DNA of 53,815 bases from Geobacteraceae bacterium (GCA_021286935.1 JAJTBI010000011.1:1-53815); one strand, 5' to 3'; positions 16,680 to 24,386 are shown, counted from the first letter of the stretch. Numbers and translations are program-made. The notes: generated by a model not told the origin, from the sequence alone.

Positions 16680-19181
16680 ATGCCGTTGCTTGATCTTGCC
16701 CTTAAAAATGGAGGCTACCTGATCCTGTTGATCCCGGTGGCTATCCTTATTTATCAATCGGTTGTGATTGTTGGCGGTAATGAGATCGCCCTGATCGAGC
16801 GCCGCTGGTTTGGCAGCAAGATGCCCCAGGGACGGGTTGTGGCCTTGGGGAATGAGGTGGGTATCCAGGCCCGTACCCTGGGCCCGGGCCTACATTTTCT
16901 GATTCCGTTTATCTATGTAGCCACCAAAAGTATGTTTACCGAGATCCTGGAAAACGAGATCGGCCTGATTGAATCGGTGGATGGCTCTTCAATCCCGGCA
17001 GGACGGATCTTTGCGGCGGTGGTGGCCGGCCACAACTCCTTTCAGGATGGCGAGGCCTTTATCAGAAACGGCGGCCAGAAGGGACCGCAGATTGAGATCC
17101 TGCCGCCGGGTAAATACCGGATCAACCCCTATCTGTTCAAGCTGACCAAGGGGCATGTCACCGAGATCAAGGATACCGAGATCGGCATTGTGGAATCGGT
17201 TGATGGCGCGCCGATTCAGGAAGGTCGTATTTTTGCCCAGGCTGTTGAAGGGCATGAATCCTTTCAGAACGGCGATGCCTTTATCAAGAACGGCGGCCAG
17301 AAAGGGCCGCAGATTGAGATCATCCCCCCCGGTAACTACCGGATCAACCCCTACCTGTTCAAGGTGACCAAAAGCATGGCCACCAAGATCAGTGAAGGTG
17401 AGATCGGTCTGGTTGAGTCTGCCGATGGTTCGGCCATCCCTGCCGGGCGGATCTTTGCCACAGTGGTGCCCGGACATAACTCCTTCCAGTCCGGCCAGGA
17501 TTTTATCACCAACGGCGGCCAGAAAGGGCCTCAGACCGAGATCCTGCCGCCGGGTGTCTACCGGATTCATCCCAACCTCTTCAAGGTGACCAAGGCCGCT
17601 GCGGTGGTAATTGCCAAGGGCGAGGTGGGGATGGTGACCGCCCAGGACGGCGCCCCGATCCCGATGGGGCGGCTCTTGGCGCAGAGTGTGGCCGGACATT
17701 CCAATTATGAAAATGGCGAGGCGTTCCTGAAAAACGGTGGCCAGAAAGGGCCACAGATTGATGTGCTGCTGCCCGGTACCTACCGGATCAACCTGAACCT
17801 GTTTAATATCCAGATCGCGCCGGCTGCTGTGGTAGAGGCCAATAAAATCGGTCTGGTAACCGCTCTGGACGGTATTCCGCTGCCGGAACGGGAATACGTT
17901 GCCTGCCCTGTTGTGGGACATAACGATTATCAGGACGGCTCCGCCTTTTTGACCAAGCAGGGCCAGCGTGGTCCGCAGCTTGATGTGCTGCGCCCTGGTA
18001 CCTACTACATCAACCCGTTTATGTTCAGTGTGGCGCTGGATGATGTTGCGGTGATCGAGCGCGGCCAGGTCGGGGTGATCGTCTCCAACGTGGGGGAAGA
18101 CCCCACGGAAGAGATGAAGAAGCGTCTCGGTTCATCCCAGAGCGGTGCTTCTGCTGAAGAAGGCAAAGAAAAGTATGTGGTGCCCAAGGGGTTCCGCGGC
18201 ATTCAGGAAGAAGTTGCCGGTCCGGGACGCTATTACCTGAACCGCCGGGCCTTTATGGTCTACATCATTGATACCACCAACATTACCATTGACTGGGATG
18301 ATCAGGAGGATACCCGCTTTGACCAGTTAACGGTCATCTCCAAGGATGGCTTCCCGATTCAGGTTGCGGTCAAGGTGGTTATTCGGGTCCGTCCGGATCA
18401 GGCCCCCTACATGGTGGCCAAGGTCGGCTCTATCGACAACCTGATCCAGCATGTCATCCACCCGATGATCGATTCATCCTTCAGAAACCAGGCCTCCACC
18501 GCCTCGGCCATGAACTTCCTGCAGAGCCGTTCTGAAGAGCAGACCAAGGCTGAAACCCGCGCCCGTGTTGATCTGGAAAAATACCATGTGGAATGCGTAT
18601 CAGTGCTGATCTGCCAGATCAAACTGCCGGAAGATCTGATGCAGACCCAGACCAAGCGGATCATTGCCGAGCAGCAGCAGGAAATGTACAAGATGGAGCA
18701 GAAGTCCCAGGCAGAGCGGACCGAGATGGAGAAGATGCGGGCCACTGCCGACCAACAGCCCACCCTGGTTGCTTCAGAGATCGCCGTAAAGGTGGCAACC
18801 CAGAAAAAGACCGAGATGATTACCCTGGCGGAAGGTACGGCAGAGGCCAAGGCACTGGAAGGAACCGGTGAAGGCAAGCGGTTGAAGGCGATAGGTGATG
18901 GTGAGGCCTCCAAGATTGCCGCCATCGGTGAAGCCACTGCCCAGGCCTACAGCAAACAGCAGGAGGCGATTGGCGAAGAGGCGATCAAACAGATCAAGAT
19001 TGTGGAGCTGATTGCAACCGCCATTGAAAACGGCAAGATCAAGATTGTGCCGGATGTGCTGGTCTCAGGTGGCGGCACCGCAGGCGATGGCCTGATGGGG
19101 CAACTGGCCCGGCTGCTGCCGGGGGTTGATCTGAATGCCATGCTGAAGAAGCAGGGCACCGCGCCGGAGATAAAGGCGTAG
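16680..19181 (+). CDS. Large flotillin-like SPFH/Band 7 protein with tandem N-terminal repeats
   Basis: 833 residues. ATG 16680 follows AAAGGAG. A TM helix at about 11-33 anchors it. A divergent first module (GGNEIALIERRWFGS...GPGLHFLIPF) is followed by five successive 74-residue repeats (about residues 91-460), each with EIGLVES-DG-IPxGRIFA, GHNSFQxG, NGGQKGPQ, LPPGxYRINPYLF. A sixth divergent module precedes the SPFH domain (about 545-670; TNITIDWDDQEDTRFDQLTV, DGFPIQVAVKVVIRV). The C-terminal third is a charged Ala/Glu/Lys coiled coil (QTKRIIAEQQQEMYKMEQ; GTAEAKALEGTGEGK). SPFH proteins oligomerise into membrane-associated rings or cages. The repeated module resembles the single beta domain found before SPFH in other flotillin-like proteins; repetition is the oddity. 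Function beyond membrane organisation cannot be assigned. Confidence 0.88.
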   Translation: MPLLDLALKNGGYLILLIPVAILIYQSVVIVGGNEIALIERRWFGSKMPQGRVVALGNEVGIQARTLGPGLHFLIPFIYVATKSMFTEILENEIGLIESVDGSSIPAGRIFAAVVAGHNSFQDGEAFIRNGGQKGPQIEILPPGKYRINPYLFKLTKGHVTEIKDTEIGIVESVDGAPIQEGRIFAQAVEGHESFQNGDAFIKNGGQKGPQIEIIPPGNYRINPYLFKVTKSMATKISEGEIGLVESADGSAIPAGRIFATVVPGHNSFQSGQDFITNGGQKGPQTEILPPGVYRIHPNLFKVTKAAAVVIAKGEVGMVTAQDGAPIPMGRLLAQSVAGHSNYENGEAFLKNGGQKGPQIDVLLPGTYRINLNLFNIQIAPAAVVEANKIGLVTALDGIPLPEREYVACPVVGHNDYQDGSAFLTKQGQRGPQLDVLRPGTYYINPFMFSVALDDVAVIERGQVGVIVSNVGEDPTEEMKKRLGSSQSGASAEEGKEKYVVPKGFRGIQEEVAGPGRYYLNRRAFMVYIIDTTNITIDWDDQEDTRFDQLTVISKDGFPIQVAVKVVIRVRPDQAPYMVAKVGSIDNLIQHVIHPMIDSSFRNQASTASAMNFLQSRSEEQTKAETRARVDLEKYHVECVSVLICQIKLPEDLMQTQTKRIIAEQQQEMYKMEQKSQAERTEMEKMRATADQQPTLVASEIAVKVATQKKTEMITLAEGTAEAKALEGTGEGKRLKAIGDGEASKIAAIGEATAQAYSKQQEAIGEEAIKQIKIVELIATAIENGKIKIVPDVLVSGGGTAGDGLMGQLARLLPGVDLNAMLKKQGTAPEIKA
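16950..18059 (+). repeat. Five in-frame 222-bp tandem repeats in the SPFH gene
   Basis: Units start at 16950, 17172, 17394, 17616 and 17838, each exactly 222 bp (74 codons). Units 1-3 are closest (shared GGCGGCCAGAAAGGGCC-type blocks and CGGATCAACCCCTA). Units 4-5 are more diverged, and there are related but indel-containing modules before and after. Constant unit length without indels indicates duplication within the frame under coding selection. The similarity offers a substrate for slippage or recombination that would change copy number. Confidence 0.92.
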
Positions 19182-19208
19182 GAGAACTGCCCTGTTTAGG
19201 GGGATAAA

Positions 19209-19236
19209 CGGTTCACGTGGGCGTGCGCGTGAACCG
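19209..19236 (+). terminator. Hairpin after the SPFH gene (possible terminator without T-tract)
   Basis: CGGTTCACG at 19209-19217 pairs perfectly with CGTGAACCG at 19228-19236 across a 10-nt G/C-rich loop. It starts 28 bp after the SPFH stop codon. No T-run follows, so it may be a weak terminator or an mRNA-end protector. It ends 12 bp left of the proposed integron cassette boundary. Confidence 0.45.
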
Positions 19237-19248
19237 CTCAAGAAGGAG

Positions 19249-20364
19249 TTGAACAAAGGAGTAACAATGAAAACTTCGATTGAAAGTCTTCAGAAGGAGT
19301 ATCGTGCAATTGAAGGCTTGGCCCAAAGATATGCTTCCTCTTTATGTGAACAGATTGAACATGTTCTTAAAGAAAATCAAATCCCTCTCGGTGTTCGTAT
19401 AGAGCAAAGAATAAAGGCCTGGGAATCAATAGCAGAAAAAATAGAAAGAAAAAACGTCGAACTAAGACAAGTCTCTGATATGAATGATTTTATTGGCATT
19501 CGTTTAATGCTGTTGTTCAGAAGAGATGTTGAGAAAACTTGTGACTTGATTTGTCGTACTTTCAAACTTTTAGAGCGAGAGGATACAGTTGAAAGATTGC
19601 ATGAAGACCAATTTGGCTACCAATCATTTCACCTAATTGTTGCTTTGCCAGAAGACTGGCTTCAAATTCCATCTCTTAAAGAGTTTGCAACCTTAAAGGC
19701 AGAAATTCAAATTCGAACACTTGCCCAGCATATATGGGCGGCAGCTTCTCATCACCTCCAATATAAACGTGAAGCTAGTGTGCCTGCACCTGTGCGACGC
19801 TCAATACATCGGGTTTCTGCCTTGCTTGAGACAGTGGATCTTGAATTCGAAAGAGTCCTTCTTGACAGAGCGGAATACATAACTGGTAGTGATAGCATGC
19901 CACAAGACAGCCCCCTCGATGTCGATTTACTTGCGTATATTCTTGACGCAAACTTCCCAGTAGAAAATAAAGATTCGATTGAAAATTATAACGAGTTACG
20001 TGAGGATTTGGAGCATTTCGGAATCAAGACAGCAAAATCATTAACTGATCTTATTGTCGAAGTATTTGATCAAGTAATGGAGGCGGAGAAAAAACAATTA
20101 GAGGAAGCGAAAAATGATGGATATATTGGAACAAGCCGAAGACGCTCTGAGCGGGGAGTGTTTTTTACTCATGTAGGATTAGCAAGACAAGCGCTGGCTG
20201 AAAAGTTTGGACGAGACAATTGGATGGCTTATGCGTCAGAAAAACACTCTGATTCTGAAGACAATGACGACTTCGATGACGAATTTATTGCTGACTTTGA
20301 GAGTAAATAACGTTCAACCCTCGCCAAGACCGGCCCTAAACCCAGCCGGTCAGGCTTATGGACG
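19249..20364 (+). mobile_element. Single integron gene cassette carrying a (p)ppGpp synthetase gene
   Basis: The 1116-bp segment has the structure of an integrated cassette. Its left end is G/TTGAAC (core GTTGAAC at 19248-19254, matching GTTRRRY). One gene on the + strand fills about 94 percent of it, and a 59-bp attC ends with G/TTAGGC (cleavage after G at 20364). The left core GTTGAAC is the exact reverse complement of the R'' box GTTCAAC at 20312-20318, as expected for the recombination site of the circular cassette. The gene starts 18 nt after the boundary and its stop codon abuts the attC, both typical of cassettes. Base composition is clearly AT-richer than in flanking genes. No integrase gene or second attC is seen in the window. 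Confidence 0.8.
19267..20310 (+). CDS. Stand-alone RelA/SpoT-domain (p)ppGpp synthetase, cassette-borne
   Basis: 347 residues. ATG 19267 follows AAAGGAG with 5-nt spacing; an in-frame TTG at 19249 is rejected because it is the cassette boundary. The synthetase fold is about residues 25-200 with a conserved ATP-binding segment (RIEQRIKAWESIAEKI), the Mg/catalytic strand MNDFIGIRLML, the GTP-site motif FGYQSFHLIV, and AEIQIRTLAQHIWAAASHH. All catalytic segments look intact. No HD hydrolase, TGS or ACT domain is present, so it is a small alarmone synthetase type with an unusual acidic C-terminal extension (DSEDNDDFDDEFIADFESK). Codon use is rich in AAA, GAA, ATT and TTT, unlike its neighbours. 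Related single-domain synthetases serve in stress control or as toxins (toxSAS) in phage defence; no adjacent antitoxin gene is visible in the cassette. Confidence 0.85.
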   Translation: MKTSIESLQKEYRAIEGLAQRYASSLCEQIEHVLKENQIPLGVRIEQRIKAWESIAEKIERKNVELRQVSDMNDFIGIRLMLLFRRDVEKTCDLICRTFKLLEREDTVERLHEDQFGYQSFHLIVALPEDWLQIPSLKEFATLKAEIQIRTLAQHIWAAASHHLQYKREASVPAPVRRSIHRVSALLETVDLEFERVLLDRAEYITGSDSMPQDSPLDVDLLAYILDANFPVENKDSIENYNELREDLEHFGIKTAKSLTDLIVEVFDQVMEAEKKQLEEAKNDGYIGTSRRRSERGVFFTHVGLARQALAEKFGRDNWMAYASEKHSDSEDNDDFDDEFIADFESK

Positions 20365-20370
20365 TTAGGC
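20312..20370 (+). other. attC-like recombination site (59-base element)
   Basis: A 59-bp imperfect inverted repeat bounded by R'' GTTCAAC (20312-20318, fits RYYYAAC) and R' GTTAGGC (20364-20370, fits GTTRRRY). An inner perfect stem is GACCGGC (20328-20334) with GCCGGTC (20345-20351) around a 10-nt loop. GGCTTA before the right core resembles the L' box of classical attC sites such as the aadA type. The two arms contain unpaired bases (CAGG), as attC sites do when folded as single strands. It begins 1 bp after the stop codon of the alarmone synthetase gene. Confidence 0.8.
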
Positions 20371-20540
20371 CCTGACCGCCCCTATTCACCCCGAAAGGAA
20401 ATTTTTACAGTGGACATCCCACGGCTCTTCATCATATTGACGTTATCCTGCCCTGCAAGGAGTAGCAGCAAGCATCGTGTGGAGCAAGGAAGCCGGTCCA
20501 CTGTCCTCAATATCGCATGTAATGTACGAAAGCAGATACC

Positions 20541-21149
20541 ATGAAGCCAACCGCACCAGCTGATCGCCACGACTTTTTCGCCTTTCTGGCCCGGATGCAG
20601 TATATCAACCGCTGGGGCCTGATGCGCAATACCCAGCCGGAGAACATTAAGGAGCATTCCCTTGATGTGGCCATGCTGGCCCATGCCCTGGTGGTGATTC
20701 GCAATACCTTTTATGGCGGCACGCTGGACCCGAACCAGGCTGCCATGTACGGCATCTTCCACGATGCCAGTGAGATCTTTACCGGCGATATGCCCACCCC
20801 GGTGAAGCATTTTAATCCTAACTTCAAAAAATCCTTCCACCAGCTTGAAGACCGCGCCCGCAGGAAACTGCTGGCCATGCTGCCGCCGGAGCTGTCTCAG
20901 GTCTACGAACCGTTGTTCTTCTTTGAGGAGCAGGATGCGCAGTACAAGCCGCTTATCAAGGCGGCCGACAAGATTGCAGCCCTGATCAAATGCCTGGAAG
21001 AGGAAAAGTCTGGTAATCTTGAATTCAAGCGGGCAGGGCAGGAACATCTGGAAAGTCTGCGCAAGAGTCCCTTGCCGGAGGTGATCTATTTTCTGGATCA
21101 CTTCCTGCCGGGCTATAGTCTGTCGCTGGATGAGCTGTATCTGGGGTAG
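20541..21149 (+). CDS. yfbR: 5'-deoxynucleotidase YfbR-like HD hydrolase
   Basis: 202 residues from ATG 20541. It aligns end to end with E. coli YfbR: INRWGLMRNTQPENIKEHSL, VAMLAHALVVIRN, FHDASEIFTGDMPTPVKHFN, IKAADKIAALIKCLEE and a closing LDELYLG. The HD metal ligands are His in KEHSL, His-Asp in FHDASE and Asp in KAADK. The predicted reaction is dNMP to deoxynucleoside plus phosphate. It is the second deoxynucleotide-degrading HD enzyme in the window, after dgt. It starts a likely four-gene operon, with the next gene 14 bp downstream. A gap of 170 bp separates it from the attC site and probably contains its promoter, though no clear hexamers were found. Confidence 0.93.
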   Translation: MKPTAPADRHDFFAFLARMQYINRWGLMRNTQPENIKEHSLDVAMLAHALVVIRNTFYGGTLDPNQAAMYGIFHDASEIFTGDMPTPVKHFNPNFKKSFHQLEDRARRKLLAMLPPELSQVYEPLFFFEEQDAQYKPLIKAADKIAALIKCLEEEKSGNLEFKRAGQEHLESLRKSPLPEVIYFLDHFLPGYSLSLDELYLG

Positions 21150-21163
21150 GGAGGGCTGTCGCG

Positions 21164-21616
21164 ATGGAACAACAATTGGCTGCATCGGCTGAGAAGGAAT
21201 ACCAGAGGGCCCGCAGGGCTCTTGATTCCGGCAATACTATGGCAGCGCTGTTGTTGCTTGAGTCTGCCTTGCGGCATCAGGATAATCCGCAGTGGCATGC
21301 CATGCTGGGGTATTGCATTGCCAAGGAGCGGGGGCAGGTTGCCCGTGGCCTGGAGCTGTGCCGGGCAGCACTGGAACAGTTTCCTGACAACGCTGAGTAT
21401 TACTACTTTTACGGTAAACTGTTGCTGATGGCCGACCAGAAGGCAGAGGCGGTGCAGGCGCTGCGGCAGGGGTTTGCCTGTGGTGAAAGTACTTCCATTT
21501 TGAAACTGCTGCAGGAGTTGGGCACCCGCAAACCATCTCCCATCCGTTGGTTGCATCGTAACAATCCATTAAATAAATATCTGGGGATTCTGCTGGCCCG
21601 GATAGGTTTGCGCTGA
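21164..21616 (+). CDS. Small TPR-like protein of unknown function
   Basis: 150 residues. ATG 21164 is preceded by GGAGG in the 14-bp gap after yfbR. It is predicted all-helical, with TPR-like periodicity: YQRARRALDSGNTMAALLLLESALR, WHAMLGYCIAKERGQVARGLELCRAALEQFPDN and YYFYGKLLLMADQKAEAVQALRQGF. The C-terminal tail is basic (RKPSPIRWLHRNNPLNKYLG). There is no signal peptide or TM helix. It probably mediates protein contacts. The link to yfbR and the DUF2157 gene is by operon position only. Confidence 0.75.
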   Translation: MEQQLAASAEKEYQRARRALDSGNTMAALLLLESALRHQDNPQWHAMLGYCIAKERGQVARGLELCRAALEQFPDNAEYYYFYGKLLLMADQKAEAVQALRQGFACGESTSILKLLQELGTRKPSPIRWLHRNNPLNKYLGILLARIGLR

Positions 21617-21641
21617 TTTGATGGAGGCTAAAGGGGGCATG

Positions 21642-22757
21642 ATGGAGGCGATACCAGAGCGTCAGCAACAGGCTGGCGGAGATGCTGCGGTGGATGCGGC
21701 GATCGGCAGGGAGGATGCCCAGCGGCGTACTGACCGGATAGCAATGTTCCGGCAGGAGCTTGCAGCGCTTGAGACTGCTGGTGCGCTGACGCTGTCGGAT
21801 GAGCAGAAGGCGGGTGTTGCCGCCTATCATACCGAACTGTTGGCTGGCCTTCAGCTGCGGTTTGATGTGGATACCAGCGGTGCTGCCCGGCAGATGTCGC
21901 TGGGGATGCGGATTGTTTCGTTTCTTGGGGCACTGGCGCTTTCTGCGGCAGTGTTTTTCTTTTTCTACCGGTTCTGGGGTAACCTGGGTACCGGCCTGCA
22001 GGTGGGGATTCTTGCCGGTGCACCGTTACTGATCATGGCCGGGGTTGAGTTTGCGGCCCGGCGCGAACGGACTCTGTACTTTGCCTCGCTGATCAGCCTG
22101 GTGGTCTTTGCCGCCTTTGTGCTGAATCTGTCCATGTGCGGGCAGATCTTTACCATTACCCCTTCACAGAACGCCTTTCTTGTCTGGGGGGCGCTGGCCC
22201 TGATCCTGGCCTATACCTATTACCTGAAGCTGGTGCTGGTGGCCGGTCTTACCAGCCTGATGGGCTATCTGGCCGCTACGGTGGGCACCTGGAGTGGTAT
22301 CTACTGGCTTTCCTTTGGTGAACGGCCTGAAAATATCATGATCGCCGGTCTGATACTCTTTGGTGCTGCCTGGCTGCCGGGCGGTCTGCATCGCTATTTT
22401 GCCGGGGTCTACCGCCTGTATGGCATGCTGGTGGTGTTGATTTCGTTACTGGTGCTTTCCCACTGGGGTGGCGGAAGCTATCTTTCGTTTGAGTCCAAAC
22501 AGATTGAACATGGCTATCAGGTGGCCAGCTTTGTCGTTGCTGCAGGGGTGATCTGGTTCGGTATTCGTAACAGCTTTCCCCATCTGGTCAATCTGGGCAG
22601 CACCTTTTTTGTGCTGAACCTCTACACCAAGTTTTTTGACTGGTGGTGGCGTTGGATGCCCAAGTATCTCTTCTTTCTGGTGCTGGGCGGGATAGCCATT
22701 GGTCTGTTACTGCTGTTAAAGCGGATGCGCGGTCTGGTGCGGGAGGTGACGCCATGA
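21642..22757 (+). CDS. DUF2157-type polytopic membrane protein
   Basis: About 371 residues. Several starts are possible (21621, 21639, 21642); the ATG at 21642 best follows AAAGGGGG. A soluble N-terminal region (about 90 residues, Ala/Glu/Gln-rich helices) precedes about ten closely spaced hydrophobic segments beginning MRIVSFLGALALSAAVFFFF. This matches the DUF2157 layout: an N-terminal cytosolic helix pair and then a membrane domain. The stop codon overlaps the next start (ATGA). DUF2157 genes are commonly paired with a GDYxxLxY or DUF4824-type gene, as here. Function is unknown. Confidence 0.78.
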   Translation: MEAIPERQQQAGGDAAVDAAIGREDAQRRTDRIAMFRQELAALETAGALTLSDEQKAGVAAYHTELLAGLQLRFDVDTSGAARQMSLGMRIVSFLGALALSAAVFFFFYRFWGNLGTGLQVGILAGAPLLIMAGVEFAARRERTLYFASLISLVVFAAFVLNLSMCGQIFTITPSQNAFLVWGALALILAYTYYLKLVLVAGLTSLMGYLAATVGTWSGIYWLSFGERPENIMIAGLILFGAAWLPGGLHRYFAGVYRLYGMLVVLISLLVLSHWGGGSYLSFESKQIEHGYQVASFVVAAGVIWFGIRNSFPHLVNLGSTFFVLNLYTKFFDWWWRWMPKYLFFLVLGGIAIGLLLLLKRMRGLVREVTP

Positions 22758-23638
22758 GGCGCTACGGCATCTGGCTGGCAGTTAGTCTGGTGGTGGTGGT
22801 AAATCTTGTGATTCTGGGGGGCGTTGCCTGGAACCGTTCCGGTCAGCCCGAGGCCCGGATGCTGTTGTCCGAGCGGGAATTACGGTTGTCTGGCGGTGGC
22901 ACAGAGAACAGTGGGTTGTCGTTGCACCTGGTCTGGCGTCATCAGGGTGATGCTGTTCAGGATTGGTTTGATCAGAAGCATCTTGAGGCAGTGGGATTTG
23001 ATTGTTCACCTGTTCCAGACAGCCCGGCTGCGGAGCGGTATTATCGTAAGCAACTGCCCCACCGCGCCTACCTGGTACTTGAGCTTGAGGGGGCTGCCTG
23101 GCAGCGTTGGAAGGAAAAACAGCATGCCCGGTACCGGGAGCTTGAAACAGTAACCGGCGGCACTGAGAGTGAAAAGAAAAACCGGGGCTGGGAGCTGAAA
23201 CAGATCAGTCGGCAACTTGTGGAGGAGTCGCATCTGTTTGCGGTGGATGTGGGTAGGGACCCTAAACTGCTGCGTCAGAAGTATGCTGATACCGCTCATT
23301 ACCTGATCCTGCCTGCCTTGGTACGGTTACAAATGGAATATAGGGCCGCAGATCAACAGCAATCAAAGCAAAGACACAAGCTTACCGGTTATGTAGAGCG
23401 TATTCTGGTGTCTCAGATTCATCTGCCCCGTGACCTTAGCGTGGAGTTGCGGCGGCTAACCAGCGGCAGTGGAAAGATTGCACCGTATCGTGATGAGTAT
23501 GGTTGGCCGTATACGCCAGCGGATTCTACAAAGAAGCAGACGCTTCGCTATCAGGTTGATCTGGCTGTGGGAAAACGGTATGAGCCGTGGATTCGATCAG
23601 TACAGGTGATGCCACCGGCGGCGTCGGTAAAAGAGTAG
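22754..23638 (+). CDS. DUF4824-like membrane-anchored protein
   Basis: 294 residues. ATG 22754 overlaps the upstream stop in ATGA. One N-terminal TM helix (GIWLAVSLVVVVNLVILGGVAW) is followed by a long extracytoplasmic region with SERELRL and LSLHLVWRHQ. A repeated strand motif follows, and the end RYQVDLAVGKRYEPWIRSVQ resembles the DUF4824 closing motif. It contains a charged central helix (WQRWKEKQHARYRELETV). It pairs with the DUF2157 membrane protein by overlap and is probably a subunit of the same envelope complex. The family assignment is from pattern memory and should be treated as probable. Confidence 0.7.
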   Translation: MRRYGIWLAVSLVVVVNLVILGGVAWNRSGQPEARMLLSERELRLSGGGTENSGLSLHLVWRHQGDAVQDWFDQKHLEAVGFDCSPVPDSPAAERYYRKQLPHRAYLVLELEGAAWQRWKEKQHARYRELETVTGGTESEKKNRGWELKQISRQLVEESHLFAVDVGRDPKLLRQKYADTAHYLILPALVRLQMEYRAADQQQSKQRHKLTGYVERILVSQIHLPRDLSVELRRLTSGSGKIAPYRDEYGWPYTPADSTKKQTLRYQVDLAVGKRYEPWIRSVQVMPPAASVKE

Positions 23639-23708
23639 GGGCAGCCTTGCAGATTATTGATTTTAGGTTAGAGTAAAGCAGATGCTGGATACCAAGGCGG
23701 GGTGAAAT

Positions 23709-24386
23709 ATGTCTGACACAGCGATACAACTGCATCAGGTGGAGAGCCGGCTGTACCGGCTGGCGGTTGATCTGCTGGCAACGGTACATGATACCTCCGG
23801 TTTTGCCGCCACCATGTCAGCCTATACAGACCTGGCTGAAAATCTTGCTGGACACAGGCCGGTGGCCTGTAAGCTGGGGTGTTCCCACTGTTGTGTCCTG
23901 AATGTATCGGTGCTGTTGCCTGAAGCGGTTGCCATTGCGGTCTGGCTTTCCATGCATTGTGTCGGCGCAGCGTGTGATGCCCAGCTGAAGCGCCTGCAGA
24001 GCCATGCCCTGCGTGTACGTTGGATGGAAGACAGCGAGCGGATACACAAACAGATCCTTTGTCCCTTTATTGATGCACGGGGGGGATGCAGTATCTATCC
24101 GGTGCGCCCTTTGGTCTGCCGTTCAGTGACGTCGCTGGATAAAGAGGCTTGCCTTGCAACATTGAACCCGGATCAGACTGAAACGATCCAGGGCGTTCCA
24201 ATGGATACTACCCGTAAAACGATCATGGATACGGCATTCTGTACCTTGGCCCGGGCGATGAAGCAGCAGCCGATGATGGGGCGCAGTATTGAGCTGAGTA
24301 ATGGTGTGGTTGCCTTTCTTGCCGATCCGGGACTGGCAGCGGTCCTGGCTTCAGGCGCGGATTTACCTGCAAGCCTGTGGGATTAG
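23709..24386 (+). CDS. YkgJ-family cysteine-cluster protein
   Basis: 225 residues. ATG 23709 follows GGGGTG. The cysteine pattern CKLGCSHCC (about residues 57-65), then CPFIDARGGCSIYPVRPLVCRS and a later Cys in DKEAC fits the YkgJ (CxxxCxxCC) metal-binding family, thought to chelate Zn or Fe-S. The N-terminal third is helical, with no TM segment. There is no known enzymatic reaction. It lies between the DUF4824-like gene and the CHASE2 kinase, about 70 bp from the former, and may belong to either transcript. Confidence 0.82.
   Translation: MSDTAIQLHQVESRLYRLAVDLLATVHDTSGFAATMSAYTDLAENLAGHRPVACKLGCSHCCVLNVSVLLPEAVAIAVWLSMHCVGAACDAQLKRLQSHALRVRWMEDSERIHKQILCPFIDARGGCSIYPVRPLVCRSVTSLDKEACLATLNPDQTETIQGVPMDTTRKTIMDTAFCTLARAMKQQPMMGRSIELSNGVVAFLADPGLAAVLASGADLPASLWD

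Noticed and set aside
16989..17921. 310-codon minus-strand frame opposite the SPFH repeats
   Set aside because: The frame is periodic because the sense repeats are; no independent protein family or start signal is seen.
16950..18059. CRISPR-like or mobile repeat array
   Set aside because: The units are 222 bp, contiguous without spacers, and in frame within one coding sequence.
19209..19254. attC of a preceding cassette to the left of the alarmone synthetase cassette
   Set aside because: The right core GTTGAAC is there, but no RYYYAAC box lies 55-140 bp upstream and the hairpin is symmetric like a terminator, not attC-like.
20382..21185. 267-codon minus-strand frame over yfbR
   Set aside because: The + strand frame matches YfbR end to end, including its active site. 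The antisense frame is its shadow.
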